This document shows positions 6,365 to 13,380 of a stretch of DNA of 13,443 nucleotides, piece after piece; positions within the stretch are counted from its first letter, which is position 1; every line of letters begins with the position of its first letter. Source of the stretch: Desulfobacteraceae bacterium. GTDB taxonomy: Bacteria; Desulfobacterota; DSM-4660; Desulfatiglandales; Desulfatiglandaceae. Where the stretch lies: positions 1-13,443 of the forward strand of contig DQZA01000105.1 of NCBI GenBank assembly GCA_011042035.1, in the 5' to 3' direction. A program made the position numbers and the translations under genes. The notes beneath the pieces are model-generated. The model saw nothing but the letters and a program-made list of their open reading frames with translations. It was not told the DNA's origin and searched no databases.

Positions 6365-9006
6365 ACTTTAGAGAGATAAGGAAGGCATTTATTGATTATT
6401 TCAAGGAGAGGGGACATGAAGTGGTTCCCAGTTCTTCCCTGATTCCTCACGAAGACCCTAGCCTGTTGTTCACCAATGCGGGTATGGTGCAGTTTAAAAG
6501 GTTATATCTTGGGGAAGAAAAGAGACCATACACCAGGGCGGTTACTTCACAGAAGTGCATGAGGGCTGGAGGAAAACATAATGACCTTGAAAATGTAGGG
6601 TATACCGCGCGACATCACACCTTTTTCGAGATGCTGGGGAATTTCTCATTCGGAGATTATTTCAAGAGGGAGACCATCGCATGGGCATGGGATCTCCTAA
6701 CAAATGGTTTCGGACTGCCCAAGGATAAGCTCTATGTGTCAGTTTACAAAGATGATGATGAGGCCTATGACATATGGCACAACGAGATAGGGATTCCAGT
6801 TGAGCGAATCGTAAGGCTTGGTGAGAAGGACAACTTTTGGGCTATGGGGGATACTGGCCCCTGTGGCCCCTGCTCAGAGATACTTATTGACCAGGGAGAA
6901 GAATTGAGTTGTGGAAGGCCTGATTGTGCGCCTGGGTGCGACTGTGACAGGTACCTTGAGATATGGAACCTCGTATTTACGCAGTTTGACCGGCAACCTG
7001 ATGGTAGCCTTGTGCCACTTCCAAGCCCCAATATTGATACGGGGATGGGGCTGGAGCGTATTGCGGCCGTAATCCAGGGGGTCAAGTCCAATTATGAAAC
7101 AGATCTGTTCAGAGATATTATTGGCGAAGTTGAGAGGTTGTCAGGAAAGACTTACGGAATCGAGGCCCGCCAAGATGTATCCTTCAGGGTAATAGCTGAC
7201 CATTCAAGGGCGGCGGCCTTCTTAATTGGCGATGGGGTTATGCCTTCCAATGAAGGAAGGGGTTATGTGCTAAGACGTATTATCAGGCGTGCTGTCAGGT
7301 ATGGGCAAAATCTGGGCCTGGAACCTCCTTTTTTGCACCGCATATGCACCAAGGTTATCGAGGTGATGGGTGAAGATTACAATGATCTCATTATCTCAAG
7401 ACGATTTATTGAGGGAGTGGTTCGCAATGAGGAGGCCCGGTTTGCTGACACATTGCGTTACGGGATAAGAGTTCTTGATGAAGAGATTGAGAAACTAAAA
7501 AAACAAAGGGCTAAACAGATACCCGGGGAACTGGCATTCAAGCTTTATGATACCTATGGCCTTTCAATAGATATTGTTCAGGATGTTGCCCGGGAAGAGG
7601 GCCTTACCGTTGATCTCAAAGGGTACGATGAGGCTATGGAACAAAGACGCAGGCTTTCCCAGGCTTCATGGAAGGGAAGCGGTGAGGAGGATATCCCCGA
7701 GTCCTACAAGAAGCTTTTTAGTGAGGGGTTTGCCACCAGTTTTATGGGATATGATACCTTGAAATGCGAGGCGAAGATAGTCGCAATAGTGTCTAAAGGC
7801 AAAGGAACCGAAGTGGCAAAGGTCGGAGACAATGTAGAGATTGTTCTGGATCAGACCCCATTTTATGGTGAGTCAGGGGGCCAGGTTGGCGATCAAGGAG
7901 TCATTAGATCTGACCAAGGTCTCGTTCAGGTCAAAGATACCCAGAAATTTGCCCAGAGGATATTTGTTCACAAGGGCATAGTGGAAAAGGGTGAATTTAG
8001 AGTAGGGCAGAAAGTAACAGCAGAGGTTGACGAACAGGGGCGTAGAGCTACTGCATTGAATCACTCTGCCACCCATCTTTTGCACGCTGCGCTGCGCGAA
8101 ATTTTGGGCGAACATGTCAAGCAGGCCGGAAGCCTTGTGGCGCCTGATAGATTGCGTTTTGATTTCAGTCACTTTGCCCAGATACCTTTGGAGACGTTGC
8201 AGGAGGTGGAGCGCTTGGTAAATCGCCGGATTCGAGAAAATCTTCCAGTAACCATTACTGAAATGGACCGGGATGAGGCCATGAAAACGGGTGCCATAGC
8301 CATATTTGAGGAGCGTTATGGTGAGCGTGTCAGACTCGTTTGTATGGGGGAAGACGTGAGCAAGGAGTTGTGCGGGGGCACGCATACCTCTAGGACCGGC
8401 GACATAGGCCTTTTTAGGGTAGTGGGTGAAGGCTCTGTTGGGGCGAATTTGCGCCGTATCGAGGCCCTTACAGGGGAGGCTGCCCTTAGGCACGATCAAG
8501 CTCAGGACAAACAACTGAGAGAAATGGGCGCAATGCTGAAAACCGCTCCAGATCATGTACTTGATAGGGTACAGAATCTGGTTCAAGAGTTGAGGAAGAG
8601 AGACAAGGAAATAGAATCGCTAAAAGCCAGGCTTCTCACAAAGAAGTCCGAAGATATCATGTCCGAGGTAAAAGAGATTAGCGGGGTCAAGGTCTTGGCC
8701 AAAGAAATTGATGCGGATTCTCCAAAGGAGCTTCGCGAGTCTGCAGACAGACTCAAAGATAAGATTCGCTCAGGAGTCATAGTGCTTGGAGCCAAAAAGG
8801 ATGGCAAGGCCATGCTTACATGTGTGGTGACCAAGGACTTGCTCGGTAAGTTTAAGGCTGGAGATATTATACGGACCCTTTCAGAGGTGGTGGGAGGAAA
8901 AGGAGGGGGTAGGCCCGATATGGCACAAGGTGGAGGGCCTAAGCCAGAGAAGTTGACTGATGCCCTTCAGCAGGTGTTTAGGTTAGTCGAGGCGCAAAAG
9001 AGCTAG
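6361..9006 (+). CDS. alaS: Alanyl-tRNA synthetase
   Basis: A cytoplasmic class II synthetase that charges tRNA-Ala with alanine and edits mischarged Ser/Gly. It is full length at 881 residues. The N-terminal catalytic domain shows NAGMVQFKRLYLG, TSQKCMRAGGKHNDLENVG and FEMLGNFSFGDYFK. The tRNA-recognition region includes GRGYVLRRIIRRAVRYG. The editing domain has the zinc-site residues H568 and H572 (HSATH) and C671 and H675 (CGGTH). The C-terminal C-Ala domain ends with a glycine-rich GGKGGGRPDMAQGGG. The start codon overlaps the recA stop by four bases, so translation is probably coupled. At the 3' end it overlaps the convergent bamD by four bases. No hairpin terminator is seen directly after the stop, so transcripts may run into bamD in antisense. 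Confidence 0.98.
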   Translation: MNFREIRKAFIDYFKERGHEVVPSSSLIPHEDPSLLFTNAGMVQFKRLYLGEEKRPYTRAVTSQKCMRAGGKHNDLENVGYTARHHTFFEMLGNFSFGDYFKRETIAWAWDLLTNGFGLPKDKLYVSVYKDDDEAYDIWHNEIGIPVERIVRLGEKDNFWAMGDTGPCGPCSEILIDQGEELSCGRPDCAPGCDCDRYLEIWNLVFTQFDRQPDGSLVPLPSPNIDTGMGLERIAAVIQGVKSNYETDLFRDIIGEVERLSGKTYGIEARQDVSFRVIADHSRAAAFLIGDGVMPSNEGRGYVLRRIIRRAVRYGQNLGLEPPFLHRICTKVIEVMGEDYNDLIISRRFIEGVVRNEEARFADTLRYGIRVLDEEIEKLKKQRAKQIPGELAFKLYDTYGLSIDIVQDVAREEGLTVDLKGYDEAMEQRRRLSQASWKGSGEEDIPESYKKLFSEGFATSFMGYDTLKCEAKIVAIVSKGKGTEVAKVGDNVEIVLDQTPFYGESGGQVGDQGVIRSDQGLVQVKDTQKFAQRIFVHKGIVEKGEFRVGQKVTAEVDEQGRRATALNHSATHLLHAALREILGEHVKQAGSLVAPDRLRFDFSHFAQIPLETLQEVERLVNRRIRENLPVTITEMDRDEAMKTGAIAIFEERYGERVRLVCMGEDVSKELCGGTHTSRTGDIGLFRVVGEGSVGANLRRIEALTGEAALRHDQAQDKQLREMGAMLKTAPDHVLDRVQNLVQELRKRDKEIESLKARLLTKKSEDIMSEVKEISGVKVLAKEIDADSPKELRESADRLKDKIRSGVIVLGAKKDGKAMLTCVVTKDLLGKFKAGDIIRTLSEVVGGKGGGRPDMAQGGGPKPEKLTDALQQVFRLVEAQKS

Positions 9007-9701
9007 TTCTTTGCCGCTTTTAACTGTTTTTCAGCGAGTTTTTCTTCGCACAGACCAAGGTACTTAAGGGCCTCATGATATTGGCCTAAATCTGGATAGT
9101 TGTGCAGGATATATAAAAACCTTCCCTTTGCTGCCTTGTACCTCTTGATCTTATAGTAGAACTTTCCTACATAGAGCTCGTGCTTGGCTAAGTTGATGAA
9201 ACATTCTCTGAGCCGCTTTTGTGCGAGCCTGGCATAGACACTATCTGGAAATCTCTTGATTAGCCTTTGGAATTCTTCCTTTGCCTTGATGGTGTGAGAC
9301 TGATCCCTGTCAATAGTGCCAATCTGTTTGAAATGACACATTCCTTTGCGGTAAATTACATAGGGGATCTGAGGATTTTTAGGATGGAGTCTTTCGAATT
9401 CATCATATGCGTCATAGGCCTCATCATATGAGCCCTTTCCAAACAGAGCGTCTGCCAACTTGAGTTCAGCAAGCAGGGCAAATTTGCTATAGGGATATCT
9501 ATCCTTTATTTTCTCAAAGGCATCTATTGCACTCTTGTAATGCCCTGCGGCCATACTTTCCATCCCCCTTTCCATAAGGGCGCCCGGTGCTTCTGGCTCT
9601 GGCTCGCCAAAAAGATGGTTGTAGAAACTGCAGCCACTGAGCCCTATGGCCAAAAGCAACAGTGTTATGAAGATGGCTTTCAGGCGGAGGGGTCCACTCA
9701 T
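9003..9701 (-). CDS. bamD: Outer membrane assembly lipoprotein BamD
   Basis: A lipoprotein subunit of the BAM complex, which folds beta-barrel proteins into the outer membrane; its presence implies a diderm cell. 232 residues, about the usual BamD length. The signal peptide has a hydrophobic core (FITLLLLAIG) and a lipobox LSGC with the lipidated cysteine at C24. Tetratricopeptide-type helical repeats follow: ALMERGMESMAAGHYKSAI near residue 42, LADALFGKGSYDEAYDAYDEF near 85, and further pairs up to the C-terminus. The ATG at 9701 has AGGGAAG directly upstream and lies seven bases after the trxB stop, so the two genes are probably co-transcribed. The stop codon shares CTAG with the alaS stop on the other strand. 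Confidence 0.9.
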   Translation of the reverse strand: MSGPLRLKAIFITLLLLAIGLSGCSFYNHLFGEPEPEAPGALMERGMESMAAGHYKSAIDAFEKIKDRYPYSKFALLAELKLADALFGKGSYDEAYDAYDEFERLHPKNPQIPYVIYRKGMCHFKQIGTIDRDQSHTIKAKEEFQRLIKRFPDSVYARLAQKRLRECFINLAKHELYVGKFYYKIKRYKAAKGRFLYILHNYPDLGQYHEALKYLGLCEEKLAEKQLKAAKN

Positions 9702-9708
9702 ACTTCCC

Positions 9709-10626
9709 TTAGCCCCTTAGAGTGTCCAGGTATCTTTCGGCAGAAAACGCAGCCACAGCTCCTTCGCCCACTGCTGTGGAGATCTGCCTTAGATTCTTCG
9801 ACCGGATGTCCCCTGCGGCAAAGACGCCCGGCACGGATGTTTCCATGGTGTCATTAGTTCTTACGAATCCCAATTCATCCAGGTCCACCAGGCCCTTGAG
9901 CAGTTGAGTATTGGGTTCGAACCCAACAAAAATGAACACCCCCTGTACTTTCAGACTCAACACCTCAGAACTCTTTACGTTTTTTAGCTCAATAGCTTCT
10001 ACCGCTTGGTCTCCAAGTATTTTCAGAGGAATAGTATCCCAAATAATCTGGACTTTTTCATTGGCCATAACCCTTTCCTGGAGGATTTTTGTGGCCCTGA
10101 GCTGATCGCGCCTGTGGACTAAATAAACGCGGGTGGCGAACTTGGTGAGAAATAAGGCCTCCTCCACAGCCGTGTCTCCCCCTCCTATAACAGCCACTTC
10201 AAGGTCCCTGTAAAAAGGCCCGTCGCAAGTGGCACAGTAAGAGACCCCTTTTCCAATAAGTAGCTCTTCACCAGGGATTCCCAACTTTCTCGGGTTAGCC
10301 CCACAGGCTAGGATAATCGATCGGGCCTGCTCGTGTCCTTTGTCGGTGGTCGCAGTCTTGGAATCAGGATCAAACCTGAATGACAAGGCTTCCCTGCTTT
10401 CGATGGGAAGCCCGAGATTTTCAGCCTGCTTTTTCATTCTATCCATAAGTTCAAAACCAGAAATACCGTCTGGAAACCCCGGGTAGTTTTCCACAATGTC
10501 AGTAAGTAATACCTGCCCGCCCGGCGCCATTTTCTCAAGAAGTACCACATCAAGTCTTGCTCTCGCCGCATATATTCCCGCCGTGAGACCTGCTGGGCCT
10601 GCACCTACAATAATCAGATCCCTCAT
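9709..10626 (-). CDS. trxB: Thioredoxin reductase
   Basis: A cytoplasmic FAD enzyme that reduces thioredoxin with NADPH. About 305 residues, normal for the low-molecular-weight type. The FAD-binding GAGPAGL is at residues 8-14, the redox-active C131-A-T-C134 lies in GVSYCATCDGPFYRD, the second dinucleotide motif is GGGDTAVEEA, VHRRDQLRA fits NADPH use, and GVFAAGDI lies near the C-terminus. I chose the ATG at 10626 because AAGGAGAG ends eight bases upstream. A GTG at 10632 would add two residues but would sit only two bases from the Shine-Dalgarno. It is preceded by trxA with an intrinsic terminator in between, and followed by bamD seven bases later. Pairing with trxA supports the assignment. 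Some anaerobe reductases of this family use ferredoxin or flavin instead, but the intact HRR motif favours NADPH. Confidence 0.94.
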   Translation of the reverse strand: MRDLIIVGAGPAGLTAGIYAARARLDVVLLEKMAPGGQVLLTDIVENYPGFPDGISGFELMDRMKKQAENLGLPIESREALSFRFDPDSKTATTDKGHEQARSIILACGANPRKLGIPGEELLIGKGVSYCATCDGPFYRDLEVAVIGGGDTAVEEALFLTKFATRVYLVHRRDQLRATKILQERVMANEKVQIIWDTIPLKILGDQAVEAIELKNVKSSEVLSLKVQGVFIFVGFEPNTQLLKGLVDLDELGFVRTNDTMETSVPGVFAAGDIRSKNLRQISTAVGEGAVAAFSAERYLDTLRG

Positions 10627-10643
10627 AGGCACATCTCTCCTTC

Positions 10644-10682
10644 AAAAATAAAATCCCCGTCTTGCCTTAGGCCAAGCCGGGG
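10644..10682 (-). terminator. Rho-independent terminator between trxA and trxB
   Basis: On the minus strand a GC-rich hairpin forms from CCCCG/CGGGG (10678-10682 with 10655-10659), CTTG/CAAG (10673-10676 with 10661-10664) and GG/CC (10670-10671 with 10665-10666). It has one mismatch, one bulge and a 3-base loop. It is followed on that strand by a T-rich tail (ATTTTATTTTT, 10654-10644). It ends 47 bases after the trxA stop and only a few bases before the trxB Shine-Dalgarno. It should end most trxA transcripts, or act as a partial terminator for trxB. Confidence 0.8.
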
Positions 10683-10729
10683 CTGACATGGTTTGTTTGG
10701 ATTAACGTGAATGCTACTGTCCGCAATAA

Positions 10730-11053
10730 TCACAGAAGCTTCTTTAGTTCTTCTTCGATTGCGCTCTTTGGCTGAGCTCCCACTATGGTTTGAGCCACAT
10801 TACCGTTCTTAAACAGGATCAGTGTGGGAATTGCCCTGATGCCGTACTTGACAGGTGTTTGGCGATTCTCATCAACATTCATCTCTCCAACTTTGACCTT
10901 CCCGTCATATTCTTTGGCCAGCTCTTCTACGATTGGGCTTACCATTTTACAAGGCCCGCACCATTCGGCCCAGAAGTCGACCAATGCCGGTATATCTGAA
11001 TTAATAATTTCTTGCTCAAAATTGTCGTCTGTTACCTTAAGTAAATCACCCAT
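10730..11053 (-). CDS. trxA: Thioredoxin
   Basis: A small cytoplasmic disulfide reductase and electron donor to many enzymes, regenerated by TrxB. 107 residues, the standard thioredoxin size. The active site is W31-C32-G-P-C35-K, preceded by LVDFWAEW. The buried aspartate is D26, and the cis-proline lies in IRAIPTLILFKNG near residue 77. The ATG at 11053 has AAGGAG seven bases upstream. It has its own probable promoter at 11095-11123 and a terminator behind it, so it may be made mostly as a single-gene transcript with limited read-through into trxB. No unusual residues are seen in the active site. Confidence 0.97.
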   Translation of the reverse strand: MGDLLKVTDDNFEQEIINSDIPALVDFWAEWCGPCKMVSPIVEELAKEYDGKVKVGEMNVDENRQTPVKYGIRAIPTLILFKNGNVAQTIVGAQPKSAIEEELKKLL

Positions 11054-11094
11054 GGCAAAACTCCTTTCCTGGTCACTGGAGGATTTTAGACTAC

Positions 11095-11123
11095 AAGTTA
11101 ATAGCTATCGGGCCCCTTGTCAA
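11095..11123 (-). promoter_or_regulatory. Candidate sigma-70-type promoter for trxA
   Basis: On the minus strand, a perfect TTGACA (11123-11118) is followed after 17 bases by TAACTT (11100-11095). The predicted start is near 11088, about 35 bases before the ATG. The -10 matches only three of six consensus positions. The spacer contains the 8-base palindrome ATAGCTAT. A separate perfect 11-base palindrome, AGACC-A-GGTCT, lies upstream at 11146-11156 and could be an activator or repressor site. Confidence 0.45.
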
Positions 11124-11164
11124 TAACCCGGATTTCTAAGGGTGGAGACCAGGTCTTGAACGTC

Positions 11165-11341
11165 CTAATTTTCCTCAATAAATTTCTTCAAGTTATTGAT
11201 AATCCGTGGAGGCACTGGACCTGATTTGGAATAAAGATTCAATAATTCACGAGATATGTTGAGTTGTTCTTCCAGCTTATCCCATTCTATTCCTTTCTGC
11301 TCAACTTGGTTAAGAAGCTCTGCCAATTCTTGGCTGTCCAT
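11165..11341 (-). CDS. Small unidentified protein, 58 residues, possibly helix-turn-helix
   Basis: I do not recognise this protein as a named family. It is predicted to be almost entirely helical and acidic, with no membrane segment, signal peptide or cysteine. The order helix (ELAELLNQVEQKG), helix (WDKLEEQL), short turn, helix (SRELLNLYSKSG), loop with PVPP, helix (RIINNLKKFIEE) resembles a small XRE-like helix-turn-helix fold, but this is inference. I chose the ATG at 11341 because a strong GAGGAGG (11357-11351) ends nine bases upstream. An in-frame ATG at 11359 would lie before that Shine-Dalgarno. It follows the rhodanese-like gene with a 14-base gap and is very probably in the same operon. 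trxA, downstream, has its own promoter. Confidence 0.72.
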   Translation of the reverse strand: MDSQELAELLNQVEQKGIEWDKLEEQLNISRELLNLYSKSGPVPPRIINNLKKFIEEN

Positions 11342-11355
11342 GATTGAAAACCTCC

Positions 11356-12039
11356 TCATTTTTTTTTGGGCTTAGGGGTTAGGTCTGGGGGGTAAAGGTA
11401 TTTGGGATCAAGGTCATATGTCCAAGGTAGGCCCCACCACTGCCACCCGTAATGCCTTCTGTGATTGTAGCCGAAGATTTTGTTTCTCTTGGCCAATTGA
11501 CGATAAAATTTATTTTTGTTTTGATCTTTGAAGGAAGGAAACGGTGGACCTTCAAAGCCATCCTCAACATCGAACACGTGTTTGAACCCGGCATCCAATA
11601 GTTCTTTTGCGGCCAATACGCTTCTCGTGCCGTCCCGCCCTAAGATTAGCAAGTTGTCGGTTTTCTTGAAGACCTTGCTAATTTCCTTAACAAAATCCTT
11701 GTTCTTTACATTGGCTAGGTAACGGAGGTATTCCCCTTCTCTGCCCAGGGTGTTGGTATAGAACATATAGGGGAAAAGGTATGCGCCAACAGGATGACCC
11801 ACCAATTGGTACTCGGGCCTAGTTCTGATATCTATAAGGTATGTGTCAGGCACCGTGTTGAGCATGTCGTAGGCCTCTATGCTCAGGATCTTCTTGGGTT
11901 CTTTTGCCCAGGAATTACCGGGAATGGAAAGGACAAGGTGTACAGATCCCAGAGCAATCAATAGAAGGATTAACCTACATACGATAGGCAAAAAACTGCG
12001 AATATGTTTTTTTAAGTATAATGACAGATGTGATACCAT
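11356..12039 (-). CDS. Exported rhodanese-like protein lacking the catalytic cysteine
   Basis: A 227-residue protein with an N-terminal signal peptide: basic start, hydrophobic core around residues 16-38, likely signal peptidase cut after S-W-A45. A single rhodanese fold follows, from about residue 52 to 155, with YLIDIRTRPEYQLVGHPVGA at its start and RDGTRSVLAAKELLDAGFKHVFDVEDGFEG at its end. In active rhodaneses the loop begins with a cysteine (C-R-x-G-x-R-S) that carries the persulfide; here it reads G134-R-D-G-T-R-S. Sulfurtransferase activity by the usual mechanism is therefore unlikely. The C-terminal tail is rich in aromatic residues (YGWQWWGLPWTYDLDPKYLY) and ends in prolines and lysines. 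From memory this tail type occurs in periplasmic rhodanese-like proteins of sulfur-metabolising Desulfobacterota. The location is inferred to be periplasmic. A GAGG lies ten bases before the ATG. Confidence 0.85.
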   Translation of the reverse strand: MVSHLSLYLKKHIRSFLPIVCRLILLLIALGSVHLVLSIPGNSWAKEPKKILSIEAYDMLNTVPDTYLIDIRTRPEYQLVGHPVGAYLFPYMFYTNTLGREGEYLRYLANVKNKDFVKEISKVFKKTDNLLILGRDGTRSVLAAKELLDAGFKHVFDVEDGFEGPPFPSFKDQNKNKFYRQLAKRNKIFGYNHRRHYGWQWWGLPWTYDLDPKYLYPPDLTPKPKKK

Positions 12040-12131
12040 TTTGTTTGTTCCTCACCAAAAAGAAGCTGCTATAAATTACCGCTTTTTATTTTTTACGGGT
12101 AGTGCGGGTTACCGACTGAAATACAAATCTT

Positions 12132-12159
12132 ATTAATGCAAGCCCCTTTTTATTGTCAA
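12132..12159 (-). promoter_or_regulatory. Candidate promoter for the rhodanese-like gene
   Basis: On the minus strand TTGACA (12159-12154) is followed after 16 bases by ATTAAT (12137-12132), with an A-rich spacer. Transcription would start near 12125, leaving a leader of about 85 bases. It is arranged back to back with the plus-strand element at 12190-12216. Confidence 0.42.
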
Positions 12160-12189
12160 TGGAAAAATGGGAGCCCTTACCAATACCCG

Positions 12190-12216
12190 TTGACACCTTA
12201 GAAAATGATCTTTAAT
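12190..12216 (+). promoter_or_regulatory. Candidate promoter for the DUF362 gene
   Basis: A perfect TTGACA (12190-12195) is followed by TTTAAT (12211-12216), a five-of-six -10 match at a short 15-base spacing; TAATCT at 17 bases is a weaker alternative. Transcription from here would start near 12222, downstream of the first possible ATG (12205). This supports the later start at 12271. Confidence 0.42.
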
Positions 12217-12270
12217 CTCTTTAGCTACTTGGAGCACACATACAGACTAACCCTAAAGCAGGAGGAGGCA

Positions 12271-13380
12271 ATGGCTGCAAGCCAGGTATACTTCAGTGAC
12301 ATGAGAACAACGGTAAAGGAAAACCTCTTAGCCAAGCTCACGCGATTGCTTGACAATGCTGGAATGGAAGGGCTTGTTCCGAAACGGGGATTGGTCGCCA
12401 TAAAGCTCCATTTCGGGGAAAAGGGCAACACTGCTTACATCCGTCCCATCTTTCTCAGGCAAGTAGTAGAAAGAGTTAAGGGACTGGGGGCCAAGCCTTT
12501 TTTAACTGATAGTAACACACTCTATGCGGGTACGAGGGGAGACAGCGTCTCTCACATCATTACGGCAATAGAAAACGGCTTTGCGTATTCCGTTGTCAAG
12601 GCGCCGGTTATTATTGCAGATGGCCTCAGAGGAGCGTCTTACGGCGAGGTAGAAATTGATGGACAATATATCAAGAGGGCATACATAGGCAAAGATATTG
12701 TCGAAGCAGATGCCCTCATAAGTGTTGCGCATTTTAAAGGGCACGAACTGGCAGGTTTTGGAGGAACAATTAAGAACGTCGGAATGGGCTGTGCTGCAAG
12801 ACGGGGGAAACTTGACCAGCACTCTGATATGTCCCCTAAAGTGAAGAGAAAAAAGTGTGTTGGCTGTGGGGAATGTATGGCCCACTGCTCCCAAGGAGCT
12901 ATTTCCCTTGTTGATAAAAAGGCCAGGATAAATGAGGAGCTTTGCATAGGGTGCGGTGAGTGTATACTGGTGTGCCCCAACAGTGCCATCGACGTACGAT
13001 GGAGCCAGGATGTCGAAGTCTTCCAGAAAAAGATGGTTGAGTACACCATGGCAGTCTTGAAAGGCAAAGAGACGAAATCCCTCTTTATTAATTTCCTTAC
13101 TGCCATTTCCCCTGCCTGTGATTGTTATGGACACAGTGATGCCCCAATAGTTCATGACATTGGCATACTGGCCTCCATTGATCCTGTGGCCATCGACCAG
13201 GCCTCGGTGGATCTAGTAAATAGCCACCCCACCGCGGAAGGCTCATGCTTGGCCAAGGCACGGGCGCCGGTAGAGGACAAATTTAAAGCCCTTTATCCCA
13301 AGATCGATTGGTCCATCCAGCTTGAATATGCAGAGCAACTTGGATTGGGATCAAGGGAATATGAATTGATTGGAATCTAA
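12271..13380 (+). CDS. DUF362 domain protein with two [4Fe-4S] ferredoxin motifs
   Basis: A 369-residue cytoplasmic protein of unknown function. The N-terminal part is a DUF362 domain (VAIKLHFGEKGNTAYIRP near residue 45, LTDSNTLYAGTR near 79, HFKGHELAGFGGTIKNVGMGCAARRGK near 157). A dicluster ferredoxin module is inserted at residues 196-206 (C196/199/202/206) and 225-235 (C225/228/231/235), and the DUF362 fold resumes with HDIGILASIDPVAIDQASVDL. The usual proline after the fourth cysteine is serine in the first motif (HCSQG) and normal in the second (VCPNS). The ATG at 12271 has GGAGGAGG (12261-12268) just upstream and fits the family start (xVYFxxMR); an ATG at 12205 lacks this. Members are common in anaerobes and are thought to act in electron transfer, but no reaction is established. 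It is divergent from the rhodanese-like gene. Confidence 0.87.
   Translation: MAASQVYFSDMRTTVKENLLAKLTRLLDNAGMEGLVPKRGLVAIKLHFGEKGNTAYIRPIFLRQVVERVKGLGAKPFLTDSNTLYAGTRGDSVSHIITAIENGFAYSVVKAPVIIADGLRGASYGEVEIDGQYIKRAYIGKDIVEADALISVAHFKGHELAGFGGTIKNVGMGCAARRGKLDQHSDMSPKVKRKKCVGCGECMAHCSQGAISLVDKKARINEELCIGCGECILVCPNSAIDVRWSQDVEVFQKKMVEYTMAVLKGKETKSLFINFLTAISPACDCYGHSDAPIVHDIGILASIDPVAIDQASVDLVNSHPTAEGSCLAKARAPVEDKFKALYPKIDWSIQLEYAEQLGLGSREYELIGI

Noticed and set aside
7873..8586. 237-codon frame opposite alaS
   Set aside because: It lies fully inside alaS on the other strand, has no family resemblance, and is explained by codon bias of the real gene.
12205..12270. N-terminal extension of the DUF362 protein from the ATG at 12205
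   Set aside because: The extension lies at or before the predicted transcription start, has no Shine-Dalgarno and is unlike the family. The ATG at 12271 follows GGAGGAGG.
12502..13155. 217-codon frame opposite the DUF362 gene
   Set aside because: It is a shadow of a well-conserved coding region and shows no protein family features.
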